This document shows, piece after piece, positions 1 to 8,951 of a DNA stretch of 64,000 nucleotides. A model generated the notes under the pieces. It did no database searches. It was not told where the DNA came from and saw nothing but the letters and a program-made list of their open reading frames with translations. This stretch comes from Xanthoparmelia taractica (lineage: Eukaryota > Ascomycota > Lecanoromycetes > Lecanorales > Parmeliaceae), in NCBI GenBank assembly GCA_033085395.1, contig JANQBS010000026.1, positions 62,001 to 126,000 on the forward strand. Direction: 5' to 3'. A program made the translations under genes and the position numbers. Position 1 is the stretch's first letter; every line of letters begins with the position of its first letter.

Positions 1-882
1 CCAAACCACCCACACTACGGGCGACGTCCTCCCCAAGCTCTCTCGGCAACTCGCACCGGCACCCACATGTTCTGAATAGCCCCCGATCGATCCGTTCCAA
101 GTCGGGCATCAAGTTCGTACACGTGACGCGGCCATGAATAGCAGATCGGCCCGTTGTGCTGCTGCAAGAACTACAGTTCTAACTAAGCGTTAAATGAAAG
201 CGTGCGTTCATGACAATTATGGCATGGGACTAGGATAGATGGTGCGGGTATCTAGGCATGCTGTAGCTGCAAGAAATCATCCTTTGATGAGTACATATGC
301 AGACTGATGAGGTCACATCAACGCTCCACGATGTGCGTCAGGATTGCAGCTCCTTAATAAAAGCATTTGGCCCATGTGGCTTGACAAGGGTGAGTTCGCC
401 AAGGCGGGCTTAAGAGCGCTTTAGCGATAAATCCGATTGATATAATCCTAGTCCGGTTAGGCTATGGTCAAATTACGAAGTAGTACTACCTTAGGTGACC
501 GAGGCGTTTTGGGGGGGCACATTATAAAAAGTATTTCCCGCCTGCCCGGCCAAACCCCTTGTTCCATATATCATACAAAACAATCTTTGCTAGTTGTAGT
601 ATTGGTTATGGCAGGAATCGACCGATTGGCCATGTATAGTTGTCTGGGCAAGGAGGTATGCAAGGGGTAGATCGCTTGGTAACGGAGTTATCGGACAGCC
701 TCACGGTGTCAAGTCCGAGATACTTCATACAATAACGCCAACTGCTTAGTGGGTGACCAAAGATAGGATTCTATGCCACAATATATAAGCTCAGCTCTCC
801 TTTACAAGTGACTGAGTACCTCTGTTCGGCAAATAGACTTCCCAATCCTCCAAAGACCATCAACCCTACCCCACGAATAAAC
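1..882. other. Intergenic, no gene seen
   Basis: I see no convincing coding sequence here. The longest frame (464-670) has no recognisable domain and unlike-gene composition. The right end is the promoter and 5' leader of the epimerase gene that starts at 883. Confidence 0.6.
782..789 (+). promoter_or_regulatory. Possible TATA box of the epimerase gene
   Basis: The string TATATAAG lies about 94 bases before the chosen ATG at 883, a usual distance for a fungal core promoter. It is a short motif, so this is only suggestive. Confidence 0.35.
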
Positions 883-1779
883 ATGCGTGTCTTCGTCACC
901 GGTGCCGCTGGCTTTATCGGACGCGCTACCGTTCAAGAACTCCTCAAAAACGGCCATCAAGTGCTCGGTCTCGCCCGTAGCGATGCATCCATCGACGCTC
1001 TCACCAAAGCCGGCGCAGAACCCCACAAGGGAGACTTGAAAGACATCGAGAGCCTCAAAAGTGGAGCCAAGGCTGCCGACGGTGTCATCCATCTGGCCTT
1101 CATCCACGACTTCCGAGATTTTCCCGGAGCCTGCGCGGCCGACCGAGCAGCCATTGAAGCTATGGGGGAAGCGCTAGCTGGCACGGGAAAACCACTCGTC
1201 ATCGCCAACGGCACACTGGGCTGTCCCAAGGGCACACTGGCAACCGAGGACACCGAACCAGAACGGGGCGTCCCTATGTCCGACAGGGCACAGTCTGCAG
1301 ATCTGGTCTACGCGCTGTCCAAGGAGAAGCAAGTGCGCGGCGTCGTGGTACGATTGCCGCCGACGGTCCACGACGCTGGAGACGCAGGAATGATTCCAAC
1401 GCTGGGTAACATGTTTCGCCAAAAGGGTTCTGTGATTTATATTGGAGACGGATCATCTCGATGGCCCGCAGTGCACCGGGACGATGCCGCGGTGCTGTTT
1501 CGACTGGCGCTAGAAAAAGGCACCGCTGGCGCCACCTACAATGCCGTTGCTGAACAAGGTGTAGCGATGAAAGACATTACGGCGGTGGCCAGCAAGAAGC
1601 TTCAGCTGCCCATGCAAGGTGGCGAATCTGTGGAGGAGGCCATGGGGGCTCTTGGGTTTTTGGCTCTTTTGATCTCGTGGGACAATCCCACCTCCAGTGA
1701 GAAGACCCAGAAGGAGTTGGATTGGCACCCCACGCACCCGGGTCTGCTTGCGGACTTGGAAGCGAATTATTTCTCTTAG
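883..1779 (+). CDS. NAD(P)-dependent epimerase/dehydratase-type SDR
   Basis: This is a 298-residue intronless Rossmann-fold enzyme of the extended/atypical SDR group, likely a cytosolic oxidoreductase acting on a small carbonyl or sugar-like substrate. The N-terminal nucleotide-binding motif is visible at once (VTGAAGFIG, residues 5-13). An RLPPTVHD segment in the middle is typical of this family, and the C-terminal half is the variable substrate part. A YALSK string resembles the YxxxK catalytic pair, but its position may be fortuitous. The open frame extends upstream to 808, but only with a non-ATG codon; the ATG at 883 starts directly on the first beta strand. A Zn2Cys6 regulator and a second SDR follow on the same strand, so the three could form a small metabolic unit. 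The substrate is unknown. Confidence 0.85.
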   Translation: MRVFVTGAAGFIGRATVQELLKNGHQVLGLARSDASIDALTKAGAEPHKGDLKDIESLKSGAKAADGVIHLAFIHDFRDFPGACAADRAAIEAMGEALAGTGKPLVIANGTLGCPKGTLATEDTEPERGVPMSDRAQSADLVYALSKEKQVRGVVVRLPPTVHDAGDAGMIPTLGNMFRQKGSVIYIGDGSSRWPAVHRDDAAVLFRLALEKGTAGATYNAVAEQGVAMKDITAVASKKLQLPMQGGESVEEAMGALGFLALLISWDNPTSSEKTQKELDWHPTHPGLLADLEANYFS

Positions 1780-2577
1780 TCGGCGATATCGACGGGATTA
1801 GGTTCACTATATAATTTTGGAAGTCCGAGTAACCCAATTGGAAAGAAAATTCCATACACTTTCCTACGCCTATGCGAATTTCTAGTAATTGCTTACCTGA
1901 AGAGTGTGACCAAACAAACGCTCTGAAACTCCAAATTCCGTATCTTTTAGCCACAATTTAAATGAAGCCCCAGCAGCCACCTTCACCCAATTACTAGCGG
2001 TGTATTTCGAACCAACCTAAAGAACCTTTTTCCCCAGGAGCGCACAATTCCTCCAGCTATCCTCCCTTTGCAAATTAACGCCCCGGGCCCTCCCTGATAC
2101 AACCGATCTCCAACCCCTAAATCACTCCCTCCCTATCGCCGTATCCGTCCATAGATCTCTGTTGCTGCAGCTTATTTGTTTGGTCTGAACCAATCGGAGC
2201 AGGAGGCGTTGCAGAGTATGTACTGTCGTTTGTACATAAATAGGGTAGATGGAAAATCTCAACATAAAATAGGTTGACTCCGCTCCAATGAGTACTCACC
2301 TTCCAGACCCGACCTGCCGCCGCAGATGTGTCATGTTGGGAAGACATCAACTTGCAGGCAGCAAATTCCGTCTTCATGAGATCAAAATTCCACCATCTCG
2401 CGGGGAGAAAATCTTGGGGCCGCCTTTTTCGACTTAATGAGAGGACGCTGCACCCCACGCTAGCGCTCCCCCTTAGTGACAGGACTCTACCTCGATGAGC
2501 ATGTTACAATCCTTTCACCCAATGACAGATGCTTATCCGCCGTCTTCGTTCAAGGACAGACACAGGTGGACAGGAAC
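1780..2577. other. Intergenic, no gene seen
   Basis: This spacer holds the 3' end of the epimerase gene and the promoter of the Zn2Cys6 regulator. The minus-strand frame at 2117-2458 has no family features. I see no repeat or RNA gene. Confidence 0.5.
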
Positions 2578-4635
2578 ATGAATTCTACACAAAGGCGTGC
2601 TATCACAAGGAATCGAGAATTGCTTGCGTGCACTGAGTGCCGCAGACGGAAATTGAAATGTGACCGCCATACACCATGTAATAGTTGCGCAAGAAGAGGC
2701 GATAACGCGTCCTGCGTATATCAGCGATCCGCAAATGGCTTAGAGCAAGAACGAGAACGTCGTTTGCAAGCCGAAACGCGGCTCGAGCACCTGGAGCGGC
2801 TTGTCCAGCAACTCGCTCAACATGGAGAGGGCTCTACTCCTAACGGAAATATTACCGTTGACCAAGTGCCAGACCAACAGGTGGGCCGAGAAGGTTCCAG
2901 CATGGAGCCCGGCGCCTCACTATCCAAAGGCGTCATCTTTAATGGCTCAACTCACTGGTCTGCAATGCTGGAGGATATCGAAGGGCTCAGGTCCGCTATG
3001 ATACCTAGCGAAGATATCACAGTAGACGACGACATACATGAGCACGAAGAGAACATTGAAGCCAGTTTTATACTTGGCTCAGCAATCCCTCTGCCACTCC
3101 GAGAAGTGCTAGTCCAGTATCTGCCTTCAAGACAAGAGGCCGATCGCCTCACAGCCGCGTATTTTCGAAATAGAGGGGTTTCTGCACCTTTTATACATGC
3201 TTCACACTTCCGAAGACTATACCAAGATTTCTGGAGAGATCCTCTGAGCGCACCAGTGCTGTGGACTTCTATATTGTTCTCAATCTGCCACATAGCGAAA
3301 AATACACTTACCTTAGGCAAGGAAAACGTATACCCTGACGACAGATACAATATCGCCTCCGCTCATTGCCTTGCCCTTGGCCAGTATTTTCGACCGAAGC
3401 GATTTTCGGTGGAGTCGCTTTTGCTCTTTGTCCAGGCGAAATGTCTCACAAGTCTAGGCATGTCGCCCGATTCGGGCCTCATCTTTGGCTTGCTTATCCG
3501 CCTTGCAACAAGAATGGGCTATCATAGAGATCCGGACCATTTTCAGCTCTCAGTCTTCGAAAGGGAGATGCGACGGCGCACTTGGTCTTTGTGCATGCAA
3601 TTGGACCTGCTGATCTCATTCCAACTCGGGCTTCCAAGTAGCATTCAGTTTCCAACATGGGATACGCGACCTCCGAGGAACCTCCTGGACTCCGACTTCG
3701 ACGAAGACACAAAGAAGCTGCCCCCAGCTCGCCCAGACTCTGAATCCACGGAAATTATATTTTACATTGCAAAGCACAGACTTATGACGGTATTCGAAAA
3801 GATTCTCCGCCACACGTTATCGAGAGGAAGGAATGAATCTACTGAAGTTGATGAACTCGATACTGAAATTAGAAATGTATATTCGGCTTTTCCAGAAACC
3901 CTGCGCCCACGGCCAATGGCTGATTCTATCGTCGACTCTCCGTCACTTACTGTGACCCGCTTGTGCGTGTTCTTCGTATATCAGAAATGTCTTTGCGTCT
4001 TGCACCGCCCGTACGTCACTCGAGGGCGGATATACAGCACCCAAGTTTGCTGTGACGCAGCGTCGAACATCGTACGGTACTTCATTGATATGTATAAGGA
4101 GTTTCTTCCCGGCGGTCAGCTCGAGACGGAACGCTGGTTTATGAGCAACATCACCTGGCATGATTATCTACTTGGAGTAGTTGCATTGTGCCTGGTACTT
4201 TGCGCAAGCAGTCACAGTAGTGCAGCGCGCCATCTACAATATGCAGAGGCTTTTCAGCTCCTGCGAAGAGCTCGAGGTGTCTGTGCGGAACAATCAGCGA
4301 GTAGCAAGGACAATGGGAGGGTCCAGAAAGTTGTCAATGCTACGCTGCTGCATTTTGGGAGTCTAAAAGGTAAAAACGGCGAAGACGCAATGGAGGAGTC
4401 TAATCTCTCCAAAAATCCATTTGAATTATCTTTGACGCAATCGCCGTTCGTTGATGACCAGGCCAGTGCTCATGATGTTATGCCACAGGAATGTCTGCAA
4501 GACTTTCCGCCCCAGCAGACGGAAATCGATTGGACGAGAAGCGCAACCATGACAACTCCAGTGGATGACACCTCATGGGCATATCTTGGGCAATTCTTGA
4601 ATCTATCGGATGTTGATCTCATGCCTGATACATGA
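2578..4635 (+). CDS. Zn2Cys6 fungal transcription factor
   Basis: A 685-residue single-exon regulator. The zinc cluster lies at residues 18-46 with spacing C-x2-C-x6-C-x5-C-x2-C-x8-C, including the basic stretch CRRRKLKC. A short coiled-coil-like linker follows (rich in E, R and L, about residues 55-80). The middle of the protein is the fungal-specific transcription factor domain, recognisable from the REMRRRTWSLCMQLD stretch and the following hydrophobic helix. The C-terminus is acidic and polar, as expected of an activation region. The frame is open 34 codons further upstream without an ATG; the ATG at 2578 puts the zinc cluster close to the N-terminus, as is usual. The protein acts in the nucleus and should bind CGG triplets. 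The 188-bp spacer to the downstream SDR is rich in such triplets, so that SDR is a plausible target (inference). Confidence 0.93.
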   Translation: MNSTQRRAITRNRELLACTECRRRKLKCDRHTPCNSCARRGDNASCVYQRSANGLEQERERRLQAETRLEHLERLVQQLAQHGEGSTPNGNITVDQVPDQQVGREGSSMEPGASLSKGVIFNGSTHWSAMLEDIEGLRSAMIPSEDITVDDDIHEHEENIEASFILGSAIPLPLREVLVQYLPSRQEADRLTAAYFRNRGVSAPFIHASHFRRLYQDFWRDPLSAPVLWTSILFSICHIAKNTLTLGKENVYPDDRYNIASAHCLALGQYFRPKRFSVESLLLFVQAKCLTSLGMSPDSGLIFGLLIRLATRMGYHRDPDHFQLSVFEREMRRRTWSLCMQLDLLISFQLGLPSSIQFPTWDTRPPRNLLDSDFDEDTKKLPPARPDSESTEIIFYIAKHRLMTVFEKILRHTLSRGRNESTEVDELDTEIRNVYSAFPETLRPRPMADSIVDSPSLTVTRLCVFFVYQKCLCVLHRPYVTRGRIYSTQVCCDAASNIVRYFIDMYKEFLPGGQLETERWFMSNITWHDYLLGVVALCLVLCASSHSSAARHLQYAEAFQLLRRARGVCAEQSASSKDNGRVQKVVNATLLHFGSLKGKNGEDAMEESNLSKNPFELSLTQSPFVDDQASAHDVMPQECLQDFPPQQTEIDWTRSATMTTPVDDTSWAYLGQFLNLSDVDLMPDT

Positions 4636-4675
4636 TTCCGGTACCCACTGTTTGTCGGCCGGGTCGGAATTTAGA

Positions 4676-4683
4676 TCACGTGA
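4676..4683. promoter_or_regulatory. E-box palindrome TCACGTGA upstream of the SDR
   Basis: A perfect 8-bp palindrome with the CACGTG core bound by bHLH factors such as Cbf1/Pho4-type proteins. It lies 140 bases before the SDR start codon. CGG and CCG triplets flank it on both sides (4650-4705), which are half-sites for Zn2Cys6 factors. Function is inferred from motif and position only. Confidence 0.4.
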
Positions 4684-4823
4684 CCCGGGCGAGTCGGGCG
4701 AGAAAGTCGGCCTATTAAAGGAATGGACCACCAGGCATTTTCTTCTCCTTCATCACATCCCAATACTGAATTTACTGCCATCACATCCACCACCCAAACA
4801 CGAGCGAACCATATCTGCAAGCA

Positions 4824-5755
4824 ATGGACCAAAAAGTCATAGTTCTGGTGACGGGAGCAAACACTGGTCTTGGCTACGAAATGGTCAAAGCGCTTTGTAG
4901 CTCTGAAAAAGCTTACGAGGTTCTTGTTGGCGGGAGATCACTGGCCAAAGCCGAACAAGCGGCCAACGCCGTCATGAAGGATTTCCCGTCTACTCGCAGT
5001 AGAGTCTGGTCTATGCAAGTCGACCTCGAGGACGACGAATCGATCCAGGCCATTTTCGACCAGGTGCAGAGCCAATTCGGCAGGCTGGATGCCTTGGTGA
5101 ACAACGCCGGTATGGGAACCAGATAGCCCTACCTAAAAGCGACCTCTTACTCTAACCTAGGCGCTCAATTTGATCCACAATTCCTAGCTGGAAGAATGAC
5201 GATGCGCCAAACATGGAACGCCTCCTGGAACGTCAACACCGTCGGCACCCAAATCATGACAGCCACCTTCGTACCCCTCCTGCTCAAATCCAAAGATCCT
5301 CGCCTCTTGTTCATGACAAGCGGCACCTCTACTCTCAAAGGAACGGAAAACTTCGAACTGCCCATCAACAAGATCCCCGCCGCAGGCTGGCCGAAGACGG
5401 CACTTACGGGGTCGAGCAACATACCAGCATACCGCAGCAGCAAGTGCGGTATGAACATGATGATGCGAGGTGCGTAAAGGGAAAGAATCTCACGGAATCC
5501 AGCCAAGAAGTCACTGACCTTGTTATTATCTCTCGCTTAGAGTGGTACCGCATGCTCAAGGAAGACGGTGTCAAGGTATGGTGCATTTCGCCCGGCTTCC
5601 TCGCCACCGGGCTTGGCGGCAACCAGGAGGCGAACAAGGATTTCGGTGCAGGCGATCCAGCTACAGCTGGCCATTTCGTACGGAGCCTTTTGGAAGGGTA
5701 TAGGGATGGCGATGTAGGCCGCGTTATCAACAGGGACGGTGTGCAACCATGGTGA
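4824..5755 (+). CDS. Short-chain dehydrogenase/reductase (3 exons)
   Basis: Exons 4824-5109, 5161-5469 and 5541-5755 join to a 269-residue classical SDR. Introns of 51 and 71 nt have GT-AG ends, and the frame is kept at both joins. The cofactor site TGANTGLG lies near the N-terminus, and NNAG spans the first exon junction. The catalytic set is a serine in the TSGTSTL stretch and the YRSSK (YxxxK) motif. After the second intron comes the PGF segment that contacts the cofactor. The enzyme is probably a cytosolic NAD(P)H-dependent reductase of a ketone or aldehyde; the substrate is unknown. It lies 188 bp after the Zn2Cys6 gene on the same strand, which suggests co-regulation. Confidence 0.93.
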
Positions 5756-7303
5756 GCTCGTTGGTCGTACCAGCAAAGGGCAATGAATGTCAACATTGTC
5801 TCGTTCGTCCTTTTCTTTTAATTGCTTCATAGCATATATTAAGAAGCGAGGGTTCACCAGACTGAGATTACTATACTTTGGGTACTGCTGTATCGAGTAT
5901 GCGATGGGTATACAATCGCTTTTGCCCAGCATTCCCGTCAGAACAGTCAATGGGCCCATCACATTCACAGATCGCCAGAGGTAATCTCACTGCCCACCCA
6001 CTTGTCACCACAGAATCACAAGAAGTTTCAGTGTCAGCCTGTCATCTCCGCAACAGCGTTCGTGCTTCGGCCGTGTACACCGAGCCCAAAAATGCCTCCG
6101 CATCATCCTCAGCGGTACAATTACCACGCCCCACCCTACACATGTGATCCATCAGTCCTAGTGGAGAAGCAGCACCTCGCCGCTGAACAAACAAGTCCCA
6201 CCCTGCCTCCGCATTCCAAAACATCAGTCCTCGTCAGTAACAGTGTCTACCCCTGCAAAAAACCGCCCAAACATCATCACCATCCGTCTACCCTCAAATC
6301 CGAGGCACGAGAGCTAAGGTGCCCGCTCGATATGTTAACAAATGCACTGATGGGTGCGTCCAAGGCAAGGAAGAAGTGGACGGCGTAGCCAATGAACCGT
6401 AGGTAGCATGCGAGAAAGCAAAATGAATAATCAATATGCACGAGCAGGTCATCATGAACGAAGTGCCCCGCTCTCATTGGGGAGACAGAGAGAAAGGAGG
6501 CTGGCTATCTATAGCCCACGATATCAATTAAAAAGCGTCAAGTTGGTAAATACAGTGGCATTGAGAGATGAAGCGAGGGATCAAGGGCCACGTCGGTGTG
6601 ATATATCGCTATACTTCGGGCTTGCCACTGTTTTCAGGTAGGGGAGAGTATCGATCGGTGGTCACGCTGGGAAGGTTGAGTGGAGTGACAGCGGGAAAGA
6701 GGGAGGTTATTCCATGAGATTGAGCTGCTATCAAAGAGATCGCTGCCTAATCGATGCCGAGAAGGTGAACATCAATTGAGTGCCATATGTATAATCTACG
6801 CAGACGACGATACAACAAGGCTGTCTGGAGAAAATCAATATAAAGGACGCAAGAAGGAAAGCCTAAAACAAGATACCCGAATCCTGCTCGATGAAGCTGT
6901 CTGTGAAAAAATACGTAACAATGCCTCAATAGTCGAAGACCGTTTACCACCCAGTCCCGGGAACACATAGTACCTTACAACTTCAATCAAAGAAACCAGA
7001 CAGCAGTCAGTCGAATCATCAAAAAGCAGCGCTGCCTGGATATGGTTGCCAGCCCATCAACCCTAACGCAGCAGTGCATCTACATACATACAGACTGAAC
7101 CGAGGTAGGAGAAGAAGACAAAAGAAGACCGATGGATCCCCACGTCTCTAGAGAAAGACAAGTGCCGAATGCACGCGTTTAGATGTTGGGTTTGAGGAAT
7201 AAAATCAAGCGCAAAGGAAAAGGCTCAACGAATCTCTGTTGAAGGAGAAGCCCAAACCACGCGCCGGCAAGAGCAGTATTATATTACGCGCTCTACACTA
7301 CTG

Positions 7304-7361
7304 CTATATACATACTACTACTATATACATACTACTACTATATACATACTACTACTATATC
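7304..7361. repeat. 17-bp tandem repeat, 3.4 copies
   Basis: The unit CTATATACATACTACTA is repeated exactly at 7304, 7321 and 7338 and is followed by a partial copy. Identity between copies is complete, so the array is young or kept homogeneous. Confidence 0.9.
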
Positions 7362-7437
7362 CACAGACGTATACCCGAACCACGACATCCAGGCTACGTG
7401 CCCAATATTCCGCCCCCACTTTTTGGACTATCAGTCA

Positions 7438-7504
7438 GACCAGTCCATATATAGTCCGTCCATGAACCAGTCTAGCATTTGGACGGACTATATATGGACT
7501 GGTC
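7438..7504. repeat. Perfect inverted repeat, 25-bp arms, 17-nt loop
   Basis: Arms 7438-7462 and 7480-7504 are perfect reverse complements, with a 17-nt loop between them. The arms contain the recurring words TAGTCC and GGACTA, which also occur singly on both sides. RNA from either strand would fold into a long hairpin. It could be the core of a small non-autonomous transposon, a small-RNA precursor, or a cruciform-forming site. Confidence 0.9.
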
Positions 7505-7520
7505 CAGATTTTATTTTGAA

Positions 7521-7532
7521 CGGACTAGTCCG
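7521..7532. repeat. 12-bp palindrome CGGACTAGTCCG
   Basis: A perfect palindrome 16 bases after the large hairpin, built from the same GGACTA/TAGTCC word. It could be a terminal or sub-terminal part of the same small element, or a symmetric protein-binding site. Confidence 0.7.
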
Positions 7533-7594
7533 ACTAATAGTCCAGGGGTAGATTAATAAGTGTTCTGAAGGCTGGTTTTTGCGTGTATATCTGA

Positions 7595-7635
7595 CTTTGA
7601 TTGATTGGCTGGATCATCCAGCCAATCAATCAAAG
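7595..7635. repeat. Perfect inverted repeat, 19-bp arms, 3-nt loop
   Basis: Arms 7595-7613 and 7617-7635 are exact reverse complements around a TCA centre. The sequence is unrelated to the hairpin at 7438-7504, so two independent perfect hairpins lie within 200 bp. Confidence 0.9.
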
Positions 7636-7728
7636 CAAGATCTCTAAATAAGCACTCACACTTCTACAACCGAATAACAATACAGAAACCAACAGCACTT
7701 CAAAAGCCGTTGCCGGAGGTTCGTGAGC

Positions 7729-7761
7729 GGGTGGGGGGCGGGGGGCGGGTGTGAGGGAGGG
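7729..7761 (+). other. G-quadruplex-type G-runs
   Basis: Runs of 3, 6, 6 and 3 G separated by single bases, then two further GGG runs, satisfy the usual four-run G-quadruplex pattern. A second G-rich stretch lies at 7930-7946 (ten G, one A, six G). Confidence 0.6.
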
Positions 7762-8951
7762 AATAAATTAAGACCCAACTTCTAGACATAGGTAGACACG
7801 TGTGCGCAAACTAACGCTCAAGGGAGCTTTCCCCCTGAAGAACTAAGCCCGCCGTACTCGTACACCCTTACCCTCCCATGCCTCTTACCCCCACACCCCC
7901 CTCACCCCCCCTAACGCCGGCGAGAAAGTGGGGGGGGGGAGGGGGGCCAACAAGCCAGCCAACAATCCCGCCAGCCAAGCCCGGCCGCACTAGCTACTTC
8001 GTAACTATGAGTTAGTACGACACGCCGCAGCCCTGCATGAGTGTACACGTGTACCCGTTGCCTCTTACTCGTAATGGTAATGATGGAGGGTGGGGAGTAA
8101 GCGAATTAAAGCAAAGCGAGCCACGCAAGCTCGTTGTTTATCGATTCTAGTTAAGGTTAAGGTGGGGTGGGGTTGAGAGGTGTACGTGTACGTGTATGGC
8201 GTGTAAATAGTGTGTTGGAAGCCGGAGGAGGGCGTGGGGGAGGGGAAGGGGTGAAGATATCCCCTGACATGAAGGGGAAAATTCAGTTGAGAGAAGTAAG
8301 TTGGAAACACGTGTGGGTGGTGTTGAGAGATAGATGGAGTGAGTAAGGTGTGTGGCATTATCTATATAGGTGGTATATAATCGTGAGCGCTAAATGGAAA
8401 TGGCTTGATGAGAAAATCTGTGATATATATAGTCTGTCATTGCTCGTTAATCGTTAGAAAGCCTCGTGGATGGATCCTTGCTGTGCGAAAAGTCCTTTGT
8501 GGCCGTTGAATTGGGGGACGGTAATGGTTGGCGGCCGTAACGATTCGAACCTATAAAAATCCGTCCGGCTCGAGACCCATGAGTGCTCTGGCCACTTCAG
8601 GCTTCAATCCTGCAAGCTGTCCCCTGCCCACCAAGTTCTTGGTTGCTCTCTCATAGCGTAAAAGAAAGACCCTCGTAGCTCTCGTATTGAAAGAATAAGT
8701 CCAGCTAGAATATAGGCATCTTATAGCATCCCTATGACGGCCGTCGGCAAGCCTTACACTCTTCTCTCCTCGACGCGAAATCCTCGAGTTCCTTCACCTT
8801 TCTCAAATGGCCGGAACCCAGACAGTAGCACAGCTGCTGCGGCAAGAGCTCCTTCTCCGTCCTCAGCGATACCAGCTTGACGCCCTTGGTCTTGGTGCTG
8901 GTCTTGGTCGAAGACCTATGTCGGACGCAAGCACTGCTCAGCGTGTTTTCT

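Larger units (their letters stand above)
5756..8951. other. Gene-poor region with repeats
   Basis: About 3.2 kb with no gene I can support. Frames such as 6002-6388 and 8065-8358 are low-complexity, without domains. The middle part (7.3-7.95 kb) holds a tandem repeat, two perfect hairpins and long G-runs, listed separately. The right end is the 3' flank of the second Zn2Cys6 gene. Confidence 0.6.

Noticed and set aside
6002..6388. 128-codon plus-strand frame in the gene-poor island
   Set aside because: Low-complexity proline/histidine composition and no similarity to any family known to me.
8515..8600. tRNA-like stretch with a GATTCGAACC T-loop-like word on the minus strand
   Set aside because: The stem arms beside the T-loop word do not pair and no matching acceptor stem is found at the expected distance.
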